NCBI RefSeq assembly: GCF_016918015.1 | Contig: NZ_JAERMK010000002.1 | Coordinates: 62,001-126,000, forward strand | DNA from: Glycomyces sp. YM15 | GTDB taxonomy: Bacteria > Actinomycetota > Actinomycetes > Mycobacteriales > Micromonosporaceae | Length of the DNA stretch: 64,000 nucleotides | Direction: 5' to 3' | Shown: piece by piece, positions 1 to 8,163 of the stretch | Numbering within the stretch: the stretch's first letter is position 1 | Layout of the letters: each line of letters opens with the position of its first letter | The notes under the pieces: model-generated | Databases searched by the model: none | Told to the model about the DNA's origin: nothing | The model's input: the letters and a program-made list of their open reading frames with translations, nothing else | Translations under genes and position numbers: made by a program

Positions 1-585
1 AACGAGGTCAGCGACGAGCAGGTCGACGCCGTGGCCGAAGCCGCCGCCGGTGACTGCCTGCCCGAAGAGATGATCAGCACGGGCGACACCTTCGCCGTCG
101 ACTGCTCCGACCCGACCGCGTTCTGGACCATCACCGCGATCGAGGCCGACCCGGGTCTCACCGCCGCCTCCGACGGCTCCAGCCTCACCGACCCGCAGCC
201 GATCTACGACATGTGCGGCGAGGAAGTCGGCGCGCAGGTCCCCGGCGCGACCTGGACCGACTGGAGCATGGTCTACGACCAGACCACCCTCGACGTCAAC
301 TACATCTTCTGCGTCGAGGCGAACGGCGTCCCCAGCACCGAAGGCGTCACGCCGACCGTGCCCGCCAACGCCGGGGACTGCACCCTCACCTCCACCATGC
401 AGTGGAACTATGGCACCATCGACTGCGCCGCGGGCGACGCCGCGATCCTCGACGTGATCGAGGTGCCCCAGGCCGAGTGGGCGACCGCCGACGTCGACAC
501 CATCGCCATGGAGTGCACCGGCTCCTCGTACATGGGAGCTGAAGACCAGTTCGGCCGCACCGCTTCGGTGTTCTGCCTGGAGTAG
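1..585 (+). CDS. Secreted Cys-rich protein, LppU-like (5' end outside window)
   Basis: The frame is open from base 1 to the TAG at 583-585, so this is the C-terminal part of a longer protein. It holds two copies of a roughly 85-residue module. Each copy starts with GDC, has a second Cys in a DC pair, a third Cys mid-module and ends in FC-V/L-E. The even Cys pattern suggests disulfides in an exported domain. The spacing resembles the LppU/SCO3897 family of actinobacterial secreted or lipoproteins. The signal peptide would lie upstream and cannot be seen. A perfect 11-bp hairpin follows at 644-668. The family call comes from pattern only. Confidence 0.6.
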   Translation, partial: NEVSDEQVDAVAEAAAGDCLPEEMISTGDTFAVDCSDPTAFWTITAIEADPGLTAASDGSSLTDPQPIYDMCGEEVGAQVPGATWTDWSMVYDQTTLDVNYIFCVEANGVPSTEGVTPTVPANAGDCTLTSTMQWNYGTIDCAAGDAAILDVIEVPQAEWATADVDTIAMECTGSSYMGAEDQFGRTASVFCLE

Positions 586-591
586 CACCCC

Positions 592-610
592 GCCGGGCTT
601 CCGGCCCGGC
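592..610 (+). terminator. Short hairpin after the first gene
   Basis: GCCGGGC/GCCCGGC arms (592-598, 604-610) with a 5-nt loop lie 6 nt after the stop. There is no T-run. Confidence 0.35.
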
Positions 611-643
611 ACTCAGCGCGCTCGCGAAGCGGGCGGCGATCTC

Positions 644-668
644 GGCCCCGAGGCAGCGCCTCGGGGCC
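644..668. terminator. Perfect 11-bp hairpin between convergent genes
   Basis: GGCCCCGAGGC (644-654), loop AGC, GCCTCGGGGCC (658-668), then ATTT. It sits between the convergent 1-585 (+) and 685-1395 (-) genes and could end both transcripts. Confidence 0.7.
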
Positions 669-684
669 ATTTCGCTCGCCCCGC

Positions 685-1395
685 TTACGGAATGAAAACG
701 CAGTACTCGCGAAGATGATGCTCGAAGGTCGGGCTGATCTCGATCACCAGCATCACCTCGCCGAGACTGCCGAACGGCCCCGACTGCTGCACCCAGTCCT
801 GGATCTGCCGAGCGCTGCGCTCGGTCACCCCCGGCAGCGTCGTGAGCACATGCAGCGGAGCGTGGTTGAGGTCGACCAGGCCGCCGTCGTCGAATTGGCG
901 CGGCAGGTCCGGCCGCCCGACGCCGAGCCGCTTGGCCAGCATCGGATCCGCCTCGGCCGTGCGGCGGGCCTGCTCGCGGAGCTTGCGCGCCCGGTCCACC
1001 ACCTCGTCGCTCGGCAGCCGCGCCACCAGCACCTCAGGACCCGAAGGCGCCGCCCACACAGCCGAGCGGATCACCAGCAGGTGCGCGCTGGAACCGAGCG
1101 CCGTCAAGGCCATCGTCGTGCTGAAGATCGTGAGGGCCCACGACGGCATGGGATCGCCCGTCGCGTACACGGCGGTGCACCCCGAGAGGATCAGCGCCGA
1201 GTGGACGATCAGCGCGATCAGGGTCAACCGGTCGCGACGTCTGCCGAGCGCCGTGCCGAACGCGATCGGCGCGGCGTACCCGCAAGTGAGGAGCGGCATC
1301 AGCGCCCAGAGATAGGTGCCGATCGTCCTGAGTCGGCGGCGGCCTGGAGACGGAGGCTGGTGGACGGGCGGGCGGTACGGACCGAGGGCGGTCAT
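685..1395 (-). CDS. Membrane protein with C-terminal helix-hairpin-helix domain
   Basis: This is a 236-aa protein. Three hydrophobic segments (about residues 26-50, 56-80 and 86-110) form a membrane anchor. A charged linker follows, then a C-terminal domain (about 172-232). Its VDLNHAP...LPGVTERSARQI pattern matches the ComEA-type helix-hairpin-helix fold. HhH modules bind DNA or act as protein-interaction domains, so its role at the membrane is unclear. The start ATG (1395-1393) overlaps the TGA of the upstream kinase gene (ATGA), so the two are probably translationally coupled. The kinase may act on this protein or share a pathway with it. No known function is recognised. Confidence 0.7.
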   Translation of the reverse strand: MTALGPYRPPVHQPPSPGRRRLRTIGTYLWALMPLLTCGYAAPIAFGTALGRRRDRLTLIALIVHSALILSGCTAVYATGDPMPSWALTIFSTTMALTALGSSAHLLVIRSAVWAAPSGPEVLVARLPSDEVVDRARKLREQARRTAEADPMLAKRLGVGRPDLPRQFDDGGLVDLNHAPLHVLTTLPGVTERSARQIQDWVQQSGPFGSLGEVMLVIEISPTFEHHLREYCVFIP

Positions 1396-2831
1396 CGAGG
1401 AGGACTCCCAGGCGAGGTGTGGGGCGGTACCGGCCATGCGGGACCCGCCGGGGGCGACACGGTCCAGGTCCGCAGCAGCCGTTCGGCTTCGATGGTATCG
1501 GCATCGGCGGGACCGAGCGCCGCGGCCATCTCGTGTACCACTGTGGAGAGTTCGCGGTGGGCTTCGGGGCCTCTGCCGAGGACGGCGAGGAGGTCGGCGG
1601 CCACGCGGCGGGAGCGGAGGGTGGAGCGGGCGCGTTCGCCCTCGAGTCGGCGCTGGCGTTCGATGACGCTGGTGAGGCCGGTGAGCGCGCTGGCGGCGTT
1701 CCCGAGGGCCGCAAGGCATTGGGCGGCGCGCATTTGGCAGTGGAGGGCGAGTGCGGGGTCGGGGCTCTCGAAGTCCTTGGCCAGGGTGCGGAATGCGCTG
1801 AGGGCGCCGTTGTAGTCGCCGATGCCGAAGGCCCGGTCGGCTGCGGCGATGCGTTCGCGCCGGTCGGGGGCGGCTGGGACGGGCCCTTGCGCGGCGGCGA
1901 CGGCGGCGACGCGGGCGGGTGCGAGTGGGGCGCGGAACGGCCAGGTCGGGTCGCCGCAGTCGTGCGCGGGTGCTTTGGAGGCGGGTTCGGCGGCGAGGAG
2001 CGCGGCGAGTCGCAGATGGATGTGGGCGGCGTCGGAGCCGCGTTCGGCGGGTTCTTTGGAGAGGAGCCGCGAGACGAGTCCGTCGAGTTCGGTGGGGAGG
2101 TCGGGGCGGTGGCGGCGTACGGGGTCGGGGAGTTCTTTGAGGTGCGCGGTCTGGACCTCGTAGGCGGAGCCGCGGTCGGCGAAGAGCCGTTCGCCGGTGG
2201 CCATCTCGTAGAGGAGGGCGCCGAGGGCGTAGAGGTCGGCGGCGGGCCCGGCGGGCTGGGCGCGGATCTGCTCGGGTGCCATGTAGTTGAGGGTGCCCGG
2301 CTTGTCGCCGGTCATGGTGAGGCGCGAGACGTCGGGTTCGAGGACGGCGGCGATGCCGAAGTCGACGACGTGGACGAGTCCTTCCAGGCCGACGATGATG
2401 TTGGCGGGCTTGAGGTCTCGGTGGACGACCTGCTTGGCGTGGGCGGCGGTGAGGACGGAGGCGAGTTGCGCGCCGATGGCGAGGGTCCAGTCGCCGGGGA
2501 GGGCGCCGGTCTCGTCGAGGAGGTCGCGGAGGTTGAGCCCGGGGAGGTAGGCCATGACGAGGTAGAGCTCGCCGGAGTCCTCGTCGAGTCCGGCGTCGAA
2601 GATCGCTGGTACGCCGGGGTGCTGGATCTGGGCGGTGACGCGGGCTTCGCGGCGGAAGCGGGCGGCGGCCTCGTGCCGCTGAGGTCCGTCGAGGAGGTCG
2701 GGCTTGACCACCTTGACGGCGACTTCGCGTTCGAGATGCAGGTCGAGGCCTTGCCAGACGCGGCCCATGCCGCCGGCGCCGACCGGCCGGACGAGCCGGT
2801 ACCGGCCGCCGAAGACCTGGGGAGTGCTCAC
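1392..2831 (-). CDS. Serine/threonine protein kinase with C-terminal TPR-like region
   Basis: This is a 479-aa Hanks-type kinase of the PknB-like class. The glycine loop (GAGGMGRVW) is near residues 18-26, the ATP Lys at K40 (AVK), the catalytic HRD at 137-139, DFG at 157-159 and APE at 185-187, so it should be active. The kinase domain ends near residue 275. No transmembrane segment or PASTA repeat is seen. Residues 325-460 are Ala-rich helical repeats that look like TPRs and could recruit partners. The start is GTG. The gene overlaps the downstream membrane HhH gene. A hairpin at 2864-2901 lies just upstream. Confidence 0.88.
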   Translation of the reverse strand: MSTPQVFGGRYRLVRPVGAGGMGRVWQGLDLHLEREVAVKVVKPDLLDGPQRHEAAARFRREARVTAQIQHPGVPAIFDAGLDEDSGELYLVMAYLPGLNLRDLLDETGALPGDWTLAIGAQLASVLTAAHAKQVVHRDLKPANIIVGLEGLVHVVDFGIAAVLEPDVSRLTMTGDKPGTLNYMAPEQIRAQPAGPAADLYALGALLYEMATGERLFADRGSAYEVQTAHLKELPDPVRRHRPDLPTELDGLVSRLLSKEPAERGSDAAHIHLRLAALLAAEPASKAPAHDCGDPTWPFRAPLAPARVAAVAAAQGPVPAAPDRRERIAAADRAFGIGDYNGALSAFRTLAKDFESPDPALALHCQMRAAQCLAALGNAASALTGLTSVIERQRRLEGERARSTLRSRRVAADLLAVLGRGPEAHRELSTVVHEMAAALGPADADTIEAERLLRTWTVSPPAGPAWPVPPHTSPGSPPR

Positions 2832-2863
2832 GGTACAAGCATGCCGGGCGCGGCGCGGAAGGC

Positions 2864-2901
2864 GAAGGCCGGACCCTCGGGGAGGCGGGGGTCCGGCCTT
2901 C
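2864..2901. terminator. 13-bp hairpin upstream of the kinase gene
   Basis: GAAGGCCGGACCC (2864-2876) pairs perfectly with GGGTCCGGCCTTC (2889-2901) across a 12-nt loop. It starts 33 nt upstream of the kinase start. It may end the decayed reading frame upstream, or sit in the kinase leader. Confidence 0.55.
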
Positions 2902-2952
2902 GCGGTCGGGAGGCTTCGGTGGAGCTCTCGTCGTCGCAGGCGATCGGGGCGG

Positions 2953-3170
2953 GCCGCTCGAGCGATAGCGGCTGATGGCGACGACGTCGTGCCGGAACTG
3001 GACGTACGCGCCTGCGCCGGTGTCGTCGTACTTGGATTCGATGGCGGGCGGGTGACGGGGTGCTGGATCTGCAGGGTCTCGGACAGGAAGACGCCGACCG
3101 TCGGCCACCGGTTGTCCCACGTTGCAGTGATCTGGATTACTTCGCTTGCATCACACTGGAACTCGAAGGA
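2953..3170 (-). pseudogene. Possible decayed coding remnant with a frameshift
   Basis: This stretch lies between the kinase and HAF-like genes. The first half has protein-like codon use in one frame (3170 to about 3055, containing ITATWDNRWPTVGVF). The second half has it in another frame (about 3048-2953, containing ESKYDDTGAGAYVQF and HDVVAISRYRS). Both are GC3-rich, and a shift near 3050 joins them. No start codon is visible for the first half. I do not recognise the family. It reads as a truncated, frameshifted remnant, but chance coding bias in GC-rich DNA could give the same appearance. Confidence 0.3.
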
Positions 3171-3191
3171 ATCCTGCGTGAACGAAGAGCG

Positions 3192-3218
3192 GCCGGGCCC
3201 GCGGTCGGCGGGCCCGGC
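3192..3218 (-). terminator. Terminator of the HAF-like gene
   Basis: GCCGGGCCCGC (3192-3202), 5-nt loop and GCGGGCCCGGC (3208-3218) form a perfect 11-bp stem starting 9 nt after the stop codon of the minus-strand gene. Confidence 0.7.
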
Positions 3219-3227
3219 GCGCGTCGC

Positions 3228-4322
3228 TCAGTCGCAGATCCAGACGACGGCCTTGAGGATGTGGACGTCGGCCTCGTCCTGGCCGGCGTAGACCTGGCCG
3301 GCGATGATCTCGCCGTCGTCGTCGATCTCGGTGGCGTAGTCGCCGAACCAGTTGCCGGCGGGGGCGACGAGGCCCGGAAGCTCGACGACCTTCCCGTCTG
3401 CCTCCTGGAAGACCGCGTGCGGCTCCACCGCGCCCGCGACGGTGCCCTCCTCGTTGATCGCGAGGCCCGTGACCACATCGGTGACCTCGACGGTGCCGTC
3501 CTCCAGGTTCCAGCGGACGCCGGTGTCGAGGCCCGCCGAGTACACGTTGCCGCCGACCCATCCGTCGGCGATGCTGGAAGCGGTCAGGAACATTTCGGCC
3601 GGATCGGTGCCCTCGGGCGCCGGCAGCTCTTCGCCGGTTCCGTCCGGGTGCCACACGTACGGCCGGGAGAGCCCGTCCTCAGTGTGGTAGGTGCCGACGA
3701 TCGTGCCGTCCTCGTCGATCGACGAGGCGATTCCGGAGACCGCGCCCTTCGGCAGCGGCAGGGTCTCGGCCTTGAGGCTGTCGTCGCGCCAGACGACCGG
3801 CTGCGTGTAATCCTCGTCGGAGTAGCCGGCGATGTCGCCGTGCTCGTTGACGTCGGTCGCCTTGCCGCCGCCTTCCACGCCGAGCTCCCACAGCTCGCCG
3901 TCGCGGAAGACATACGGGACCAGAAGACCGTCGACCCAGGTCGAGCCGACCGCGACGCCCTCGGAGTTCACCCCGGTCAGAATCTGGTCGATGCCCGGCA
4001 GCGGCACTTCGACGGCCTCGCCGTCTTCATAGAGGTAGGTGGCGCGTTCCTGCCCGTCCAGCCCAGGCGGGTAGACACGGTAGGCGATGACGTCGCCGTC
4101 GCCGCTCATGGCGGTGACGATGCTGAAGTACCGGTCCGCCGGCATCGGCAGTTCCCGGAGGACGCAGGCGTCGTCGTCCGCGGGGGCCGCGCTCGCGGCC
4201 TGGTAGGGGACGACCGTCGCCGCCGCGGCGGCGAGGAATACACCGCCCACAGCGAATGCTTTGCGCCGCTTGAGGTTTCGATTGGAGTGGCGGTCGACGT
4301 CGTGCTCGTGCGTGAACGACAC
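3228..4322 (-). CDS. Secreted HAF-repeat-like protein
   Basis: This is a 364-aa exported protein. A twin-basic/hydrophobic signal peptide (residues 17-45, RRKAFAVGG then an Ala-rich core) is probably cleaved after ...QAASA. The mature part has about six repeats of roughly 45 residues with the pattern G...G-x-V/I-A/V-G-x(10)-P-Y/V-V-W/F. This matches the HAF or extracellular repeat family that likely forms a beta-propeller. No catalytic motif is seen. The start GTG has AAAGGA 5-6 nt upstream, which sets the start. A perfect hairpin terminates it at 3192-3218. An inverted repeat (4433-4462) lies in its upstream region. Function unknown. Confidence 0.7.
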   Translation of the reverse strand: MSFTHEHDVDRHSNRNLKRRKAFAVGGVFLAAAAATVVPYQAASAAPADDDACVLRELPMPADRYFSIVTAMSGDGDVIAYRVYPPGLDGQERATYLYEDGEAVEVPLPGIDQILTGVNSEGVAVGSTWVDGLLVPYVFRDGELWELGVEGGGKATDVNEHGDIAGYSDEDYTQPVVWRDDSLKAETLPLPKGAVSGIASSIDEDGTIVGTYHTEDGLSRPYVWHPDGTGEELPAPEGTDPAEMFLTASSIADGWVGGNVYSAGLDTGVRWNLEDGTVEVTDVVTGLAINEEGTVAGAVEPHAVFQEADGKVVELPGLVAPAGNWFGDYATEIDDDGEIIAGQVYAGQDEADVHILKAVVWICD

Positions 4323-4432
4323 GGGGGTCCTTTCGTCGATGTTCCCCGGGCCCGGACGGCCCGATGCCCTCCAGTACGCGGCCCGGTACGACCCGGGTTG
4401 CCCGCGCTTCGCCGGATCGTGCCCGAGCCGCC

Positions 4433-4462
4433 CGTTCGTTGTCGAACGGTGTCGAACGAACG
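4433..4462. promoter_or_regulatory. Inverted repeat upstream of the HAF-like gene
   Basis: CGTTCGTT (4433-4440) and AACGAACG (4455-4462) are perfect arms around 14 nt that carry two direct GTCGAAC copies (4441-4447, 4451-4457). It is operator-like, with the regulator unknown. The rest of the 353-bp intergenic region holds only the promoter listed next. Confidence 0.4.
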
Positions 4463-4574
4463 TAGTTACCCGTCGGTTCGTTTCACCTCTCGGGACACTT
4501 GCGACTCACGCGCGGCAGCAGTGAAACACCTGCGTAACCCGTAGATAGAACCTTGAAGATTTCCTCTGTCCGCG

Positions 4575-4604
4575 TTGACTCGGGCATGTGTCGGACGCTA
4601 CAGT
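4575..4604 (+). promoter_or_regulatory. Sigma-70-type promoter for the DUF4272 gene
   Basis: -35 TTGACT (4575-4580), 18-nt spacer, -10 TACAGT (4599-4604). It lies about 70 nt upstream of the ATG at 4676. Confidence 0.55.
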
Positions 4605-4675
4605 TCTTCACAATCACCCTTCCTAGTGAACGCGCATTCACCCCCACCGGTGAACCCCAAGTGGTAGGGAGCCCT

Positions 4676-5341
4676 ATGCCGACGGCGATCTCAGACCAGC
4701 GAAGCGTTCGACTGCGCACAGTGGACGGGCTCAGCGCGCTCGGCATCCCCGCGCCCCCCGCGCAGTTCCCGCTCCCGTTCCCCGCCGGCCAGCTCCCGCG
4801 CATGCGCCCCCGAGGGCACGTCGAGGCCCGCGCCGCGATCCTCAACATCGTCCAGGCCCGCGTCTTCGACATGCCCGAGGAACTGGCGATGCGCTGGCTC
4901 CTCGACGCGCACGTCCTCGACCACCTCTCCCCGGACGAATGGGGCTTCATCGCCTGCGGCCGCGGCGAACGCTCCCGCTACGCCGACCAGCTCGAGAGCC
5001 TCTACACGGTCTCCTGGCTGCTCGGCCTCGTCGACCACCTCGACCCCGCCGTCCCGTGCAGCGAAGAGCTCCCCGAGCTCCTGCCGGACCTGCGCCGGCC
5101 CGAGTCCTTCGGAGCCTGGCGGGACCGCCAGCTCACCCCGACGCGCGACCCCGCCGTGATCGCCGAGATGCTCGACCTCTACTACTGCCTCGACTGGGTC
5201 TGCGACCAGGCCCGCCGCGCCGGGCAGGCCCCGCCGCGCGGCGTCGACGACAACCTCGTCTGGCACCGCCGCTGGGCCCTCGAATGGGCCGTGGTCTTCG
5301 CCGACGAGCGGCCCGTCCACTGGGACGAAGTCCGGCTGTGA
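4676..5341 (+). CDS. DUF4272 domain-containing protein
   Basis: This is a 221-aa soluble protein. It has the DUF4272 layout: an N-terminal R-S...L...LG-I-P segment (about residues 8-28), a helical block starting GHVEARAAILNIVQARVF, a WLL...YTVSWLLGLV segment and a C-terminal WHRRWALEWAVVF segment. The family's function is not known; members occur singly in many bacteria. The ATG at 4676 is chosen because GTAGGGAG precedes it at proper spacing and the family homology begins right after. A longer open frame reaches back to 4553 but has no ribosome-binding site. It is monocistronic, with its own promoter at 4575-4604. Confidence 0.75.
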   Translation: MPTAISDQRSVRLRTVDGLSALGIPAPPAQFPLPFPAGQLPRMRPRGHVEARAAILNIVQARVFDMPEELAMRWLLDAHVLDHLSPDEWGFIACGRGERSRYADQLESLYTVSWLLGLVDHLDPAVPCSEELPELLPDLRRPESFGAWRDRQLTPTRDPAVIAEMLDLYYCLDWVCDQARRAGQAPPRGVDDNLVWHRRWALEWAVVFADERPVHWDEVRL

Positions 5342-5365
5342 GGCAGGCACGCGTCAGCGGCTGAC

Positions 5366-5371
5366 TATATT
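5366..5371 (+). promoter_or_regulatory. -10 box for leaderless add transcript
   Basis: TATATT ends 6 nt before the ATG at 5378. No Shine-Dalgarno fits between them, so translation is probably leaderless. Confidence 0.5.
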
Positions 5372-5377
5372 CATGGG

Positions 5378-6481
5378 ATGAATTCCACGGCTTCGAACGT
5401 CCCCACCCATGACCAGCTCCGCGCGGCACCCAAGGTCGTGCTCCACGAGCACCTCGACGGCGGCCTGCGCCCGCAGACGCTCATCGAGATCGCCGACGCG
5501 ATCGGCCACACCTTGCCCACGACCGACCCCGAGGCGCTCGCCGACTGGTTCTACGACGCCGCCAACTCCGGCACGCTGGAGCGCTACCTGGAGACCTTCG
5601 CGCACACGGTCGCCGTGATGCAGACGGCCGACCACTGCTACCGCATCGCCGCCGAAGCCGCCCAAGACCTCGCCGCCGACGGCGTCGTCTACGCCGAACT
5701 GCGCTACGCGCCCGAGCAGCAGCTCCTCGGCGGCATGAGCCTCAGCGAGGTCGTCGAGGCCACCCTCGCCGGCTTCGAGGCGGGCGAGCGCCTCGCCGCC
5801 GACTTCGGCCACCAGATCAAAGTCCGCACGCTGCTGTGCGGCATGCGGCACACCGACCGCGCCCTCGAGATCGCGAAGCTCGCGGTCGACTTCCGCGACA
5901 AGGGCGTCGTGGGCTTCGACATCGCCGGCGGCGAGATCGGCAACCCGCCCGAACGGCACCTCGAAGCCTTCGAATTCCTGCGCCGCGAGTCGATGCCGTT
6001 CACCATCCACGCCGGAGAGTCCGTCGGCGTCAAGTCGATCTGGGGCGCGGTCAACGTCTGCGGCGCCAGCCGGATCGGCCACGGCATCAAGATCATGGAG
6101 GACGTCACGTCCGGGACCACGGACCAGCTGGGCCGGGTCGCCGAGTACCTGCGCGACCGGCGCATCGCCCTGGAAGTGGCGCCCTCGTCGAACCTCCAGA
6201 CGGGCGGCGCCGGATCCATTGCCACGCACCCGATCAACGAGCTCTACCGGCTCGGGTTCAACGTCACCGTCAACAACGACAACCGCCTCATGAGCCGCAC
6301 CCACACCTCCCGCGAGTTCCAGCTGCTCGTCGAGAACTTCGGATGGGACTGGTCGGATGTCCGGCGCTGCACGGAGAACGCCATGGAAGCCGCCTTCCTG
6401 CACTACCCCGATCGGGTGGCGATCCTCGATGAGGTGATCCGCCCCGCGTACGCCGCGCTGGAGTCCGTCCACCCTGAGTAA
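5378..6481 (+). CDS. add: Adenosine deaminase
   Basis: This is a 367-aa cytoplasmic metal-dependent hydrolase that deaminates adenosine or deoxyadenosine to inosine forms in purine salvage. The metal motif HEHLDGG (H23, H25), FDIAGGE, FTIHAGES, RIGHG and the C-terminal NNDNRLMS segment match actinobacterial Add; the usual T before DN is N here. Length is typical. A TATATT box 6 nt upstream suggests a leaderless message. It abuts another deaminase-type amidohydrolase gene only 10 nt downstream. Some members of this COG1816 family act on 6-aminodeoxyfutalosine in menaquinone synthesis, so the substrate should not be assumed. Confidence 0.88.
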   Translation: MNSTASNVPTHDQLRAAPKVVLHEHLDGGLRPQTLIEIADAIGHTLPTTDPEALADWFYDAANSGTLERYLETFAHTVAVMQTADHCYRIAAEAAQDLAADGVVYAELRYAPEQQLLGGMSLSEVVEATLAGFEAGERLAADFGHQIKVRTLLCGMRHTDRALEIAKLAVDFRDKGVVGFDIAGGEIGNPPERHLEAFEFLRRESMPFTIHAGESVGVKSIWGAVNVCGASRIGHGIKIMEDVTSGTTDQLGRVAEYLRDRRIALEVAPSSNLQTGGAGSIATHPINELYRLGFNVTVNNDNRLMSRTHTSREFQLLVENFGWDWSDVRRCTENAMEAAFLHYPDRVAILDEVIRPAYAALESVHPE

Positions 6482-6484
6482 GCT
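6479..6484 (+). promoter_or_regulatory. -10 box for leaderless amidohydrolase transcript
   Basis: TAAGCT overlaps the add stop codon and ends 7 nt before the ATG at 6492. There is no ribosome-binding site. Confidence 0.4.
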
Positions 6485-6491
6485 CGGCTCC

Positions 6492-7730
6492 ATGCACGTT
6501 TACACCGCCCCTGTCGTCGTCCCCGTCGCGGACGAGCCGATTCGCGAGGGCGCGGTCGGGGTCGACGACGGGCGGATCGCCTACGTCGGCCCCGCCGCCG
6601 ACGCCCCCGAAGCCGAAGCGACCACCGCCTTCGAAGGCGTGCTCACCCCCGGGCTCGTCAACGCCCACACCCACTTGTGCTACTCCGCGTTCGCCGACAT
6701 GTACGGCAACGAGAAGGAGTTCTTCGAGTGGATCCAGGACTTCGCGCGCCGCAACCCCGAGACCGCCGACGACGCCTGGAAGGCCTCCGTGCAGCTCGGC
6801 ATCGACGAGTCGATCGGCCACGGCGTCACCGCCGTCGCCGACATCGTCACGCCCGCAGCCGGATTCGAACCGCTCTTCGCCTCCCGTCTCGCGGGCGTCG
6901 CCTACTGGGAGGCCTGCTTCATCGACGGCGCCGCCTGGGAGGTCCGCCGCAGCGCCTGGCGGGAGATCGTCACCGACAGCCGCGCCGTCAACAACTCCGA
7001 CGTCGCCGTCGGCATCAGCCCCCACACGCTGTACACGCTGGGCACAGAGGTCGGCAAGAGCCTCGCCGAACTCGCGCGCACGCTCGACATCCGGCTGCAC
7101 CCGCATCTGGCCGAGACCATGCACGAGGACATGTACGTGCGCCGCGGCTCCGGCCCGTTCGCGTTCATGAACCGCCGCGCCGGGCTCGAGCTCGAACTCG
7201 CCGACGGCGGCGCCGGGCACTCCCCGGCCGCCCAGATGGAGAAGGTCGGCTGGCTCGGCTCCGAGTCCCATGTCGCGCACGGCGTCCACCTCGACAAGGC
7301 CGACCGCGAACTGCTGCGCAACCTCGGCACCGCCGTCGCCCTGTGCGCCCGCTCGAACGCCCGCCTCGAAGCCGGCGAGCCGCCCGTCGCGGCTTACCGC
7401 GCCGAAGGCAACGTCATCGCGATCGGCACCGACTCGCGCGCCTCCAGCCCCGACCTCGACGTCGCCGCCGAATGGCCCCTGCTGCGCAGACTCGCGCTCG
7501 CCCAAGGGGACGGCGGCGAAGGCCTCAACGAGTGGCTGGTGCGCGCCGCCACCGAAGGCGGCGCGAAGGCCCTCGGCCGCGACGACATCGGCGCCATCAA
7601 GGTCGGCGCCCGCGCCGACCTCGCGGTCTTCGACGTCGACACCGAAGGCGACCCGTACGCCGCCCTCGTGAACGACGCCGCCGGGAACTGCGCCGCCACC
7701 GTGCTCAAAGGCGATCTCATCCAGCGGTAG
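6492..7730 (+). CDS. COG0402 amidohydrolase, candidate aminodeoxyfutalosine deaminase
   Basis: This is a 412-aa TIM-barrel metal hydrolase. PGLVNAHTHL gives H59 and H61. HPHLAET gives H203/H205 and E208. H263 lies in SHVAHGVHL, and IGTDSR gives D314. This is the one-metal deaminase pattern of the SsnA/TrzN/MtaD group. Family knowledge: members in other actinobacteria, next to nuo and menG genes, deaminate 6-aminodeoxyfutalosine in the futalosine menaquinone route. Here menG, a menJ-like gene and nuoA-N lie downstream, so that role is plausible. S-adenosylhomocysteine or guanine deaminase are alternatives. It follows add by 10 nt. Confidence 0.7.
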   Translation: MHVYTAPVVVPVADEPIREGAVGVDDGRIAYVGPAADAPEAEATTAFEGVLTPGLVNAHTHLCYSAFADMYGNEKEFFEWIQDFARRNPETADDAWKASVQLGIDESIGHGVTAVADIVTPAAGFEPLFASRLAGVAYWEACFIDGAAWEVRRSAWREIVTDSRAVNNSDVAVGISPHTLYTLGTEVGKSLAELARTLDIRLHPHLAETMHEDMYVRRGSGPFAFMNRRAGLELELADGGAGHSPAAQMEKVGWLGSESHVAHGVHLDKADRELLRNLGTAVALCARSNARLEAGEPPVAAYRAEGNVIAIGTDSRASSPDLDVAAEWPLLRRLALAQGDGGEGLNEWLVRAATEGGAKALGRDDIGAIKVGARADLAVFDVDTEGDPYAALVNDAAGNCAATVLKGDLIQR

Positions 7731-7827
7731 ACCGTGAATAACGCTTCGATCTCGGCACTTGTCGATCGGCGCCGCGTCCGCAATGCTGAATGGGGCCTGA
7801 ACGCAGGCTGAACGACTTTCCGCACCG

Positions 7828-7893
7828 GAGAGGTCCGCCTCTCTGTGTATCCCCTGGAGAAGGCGGGGCGCGCATGCGCGCCCCGCCGTTTTT
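7828..7893 (+). terminator. Tandem hairpins ending in a T-run
   Basis: A 6-bp hairpin (GAGAGG 7828-7833, CCTCTC 7838-7843) is followed by a long stem (GGCGGGGCGC 7862-7871, GCGCCCCGCC 7878-7887) and GTTTTT (7888-7893). It is a textbook intrinsic terminator, about 130 nt after the amidohydrolase stop. The remaining intergenic DNA to 8163 shows no further gene. Confidence 0.8.
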
Positions 7894-8163
7894 CATCCCG
7901 GACACCGGCCCGCAAAACGGCGGAACCAGCGGTTATCCGACGAACACATACGAGCACGTCGCACCCTGTGACAACCGGCACTCCATTGCTATCGGAAGGG
8001 TTACACGGGATAACGGTTCGGCTTCATAGATCGACATCACAGCCTTCATGCGTCAATGTGGTTCTGTAGCGCAGACCGCACTCGGGGGATCTCTCAGGGT
8101 CATCCCAGCCGGGATCGACACCGGTCCGCGCACCGGCGAACCGAAGACGACAAGGAGGCGACG

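Noticed and set aside
685-3120. Long minus-strand frame covering the kinase and the HhH gene
   Set aside because: Only its first part (to 1395) has protein-like content. The rest is Arg/Pro-rich antisense to the kinase frame, typical of high-GC shadow frames.
4433-4462. LexA/SOS box
   Set aside because: The actinobacterial box is CGAAC-N4-GTTCG. Here the arms are in the opposite order (GTTCG...CGAAC), so it does not fit.
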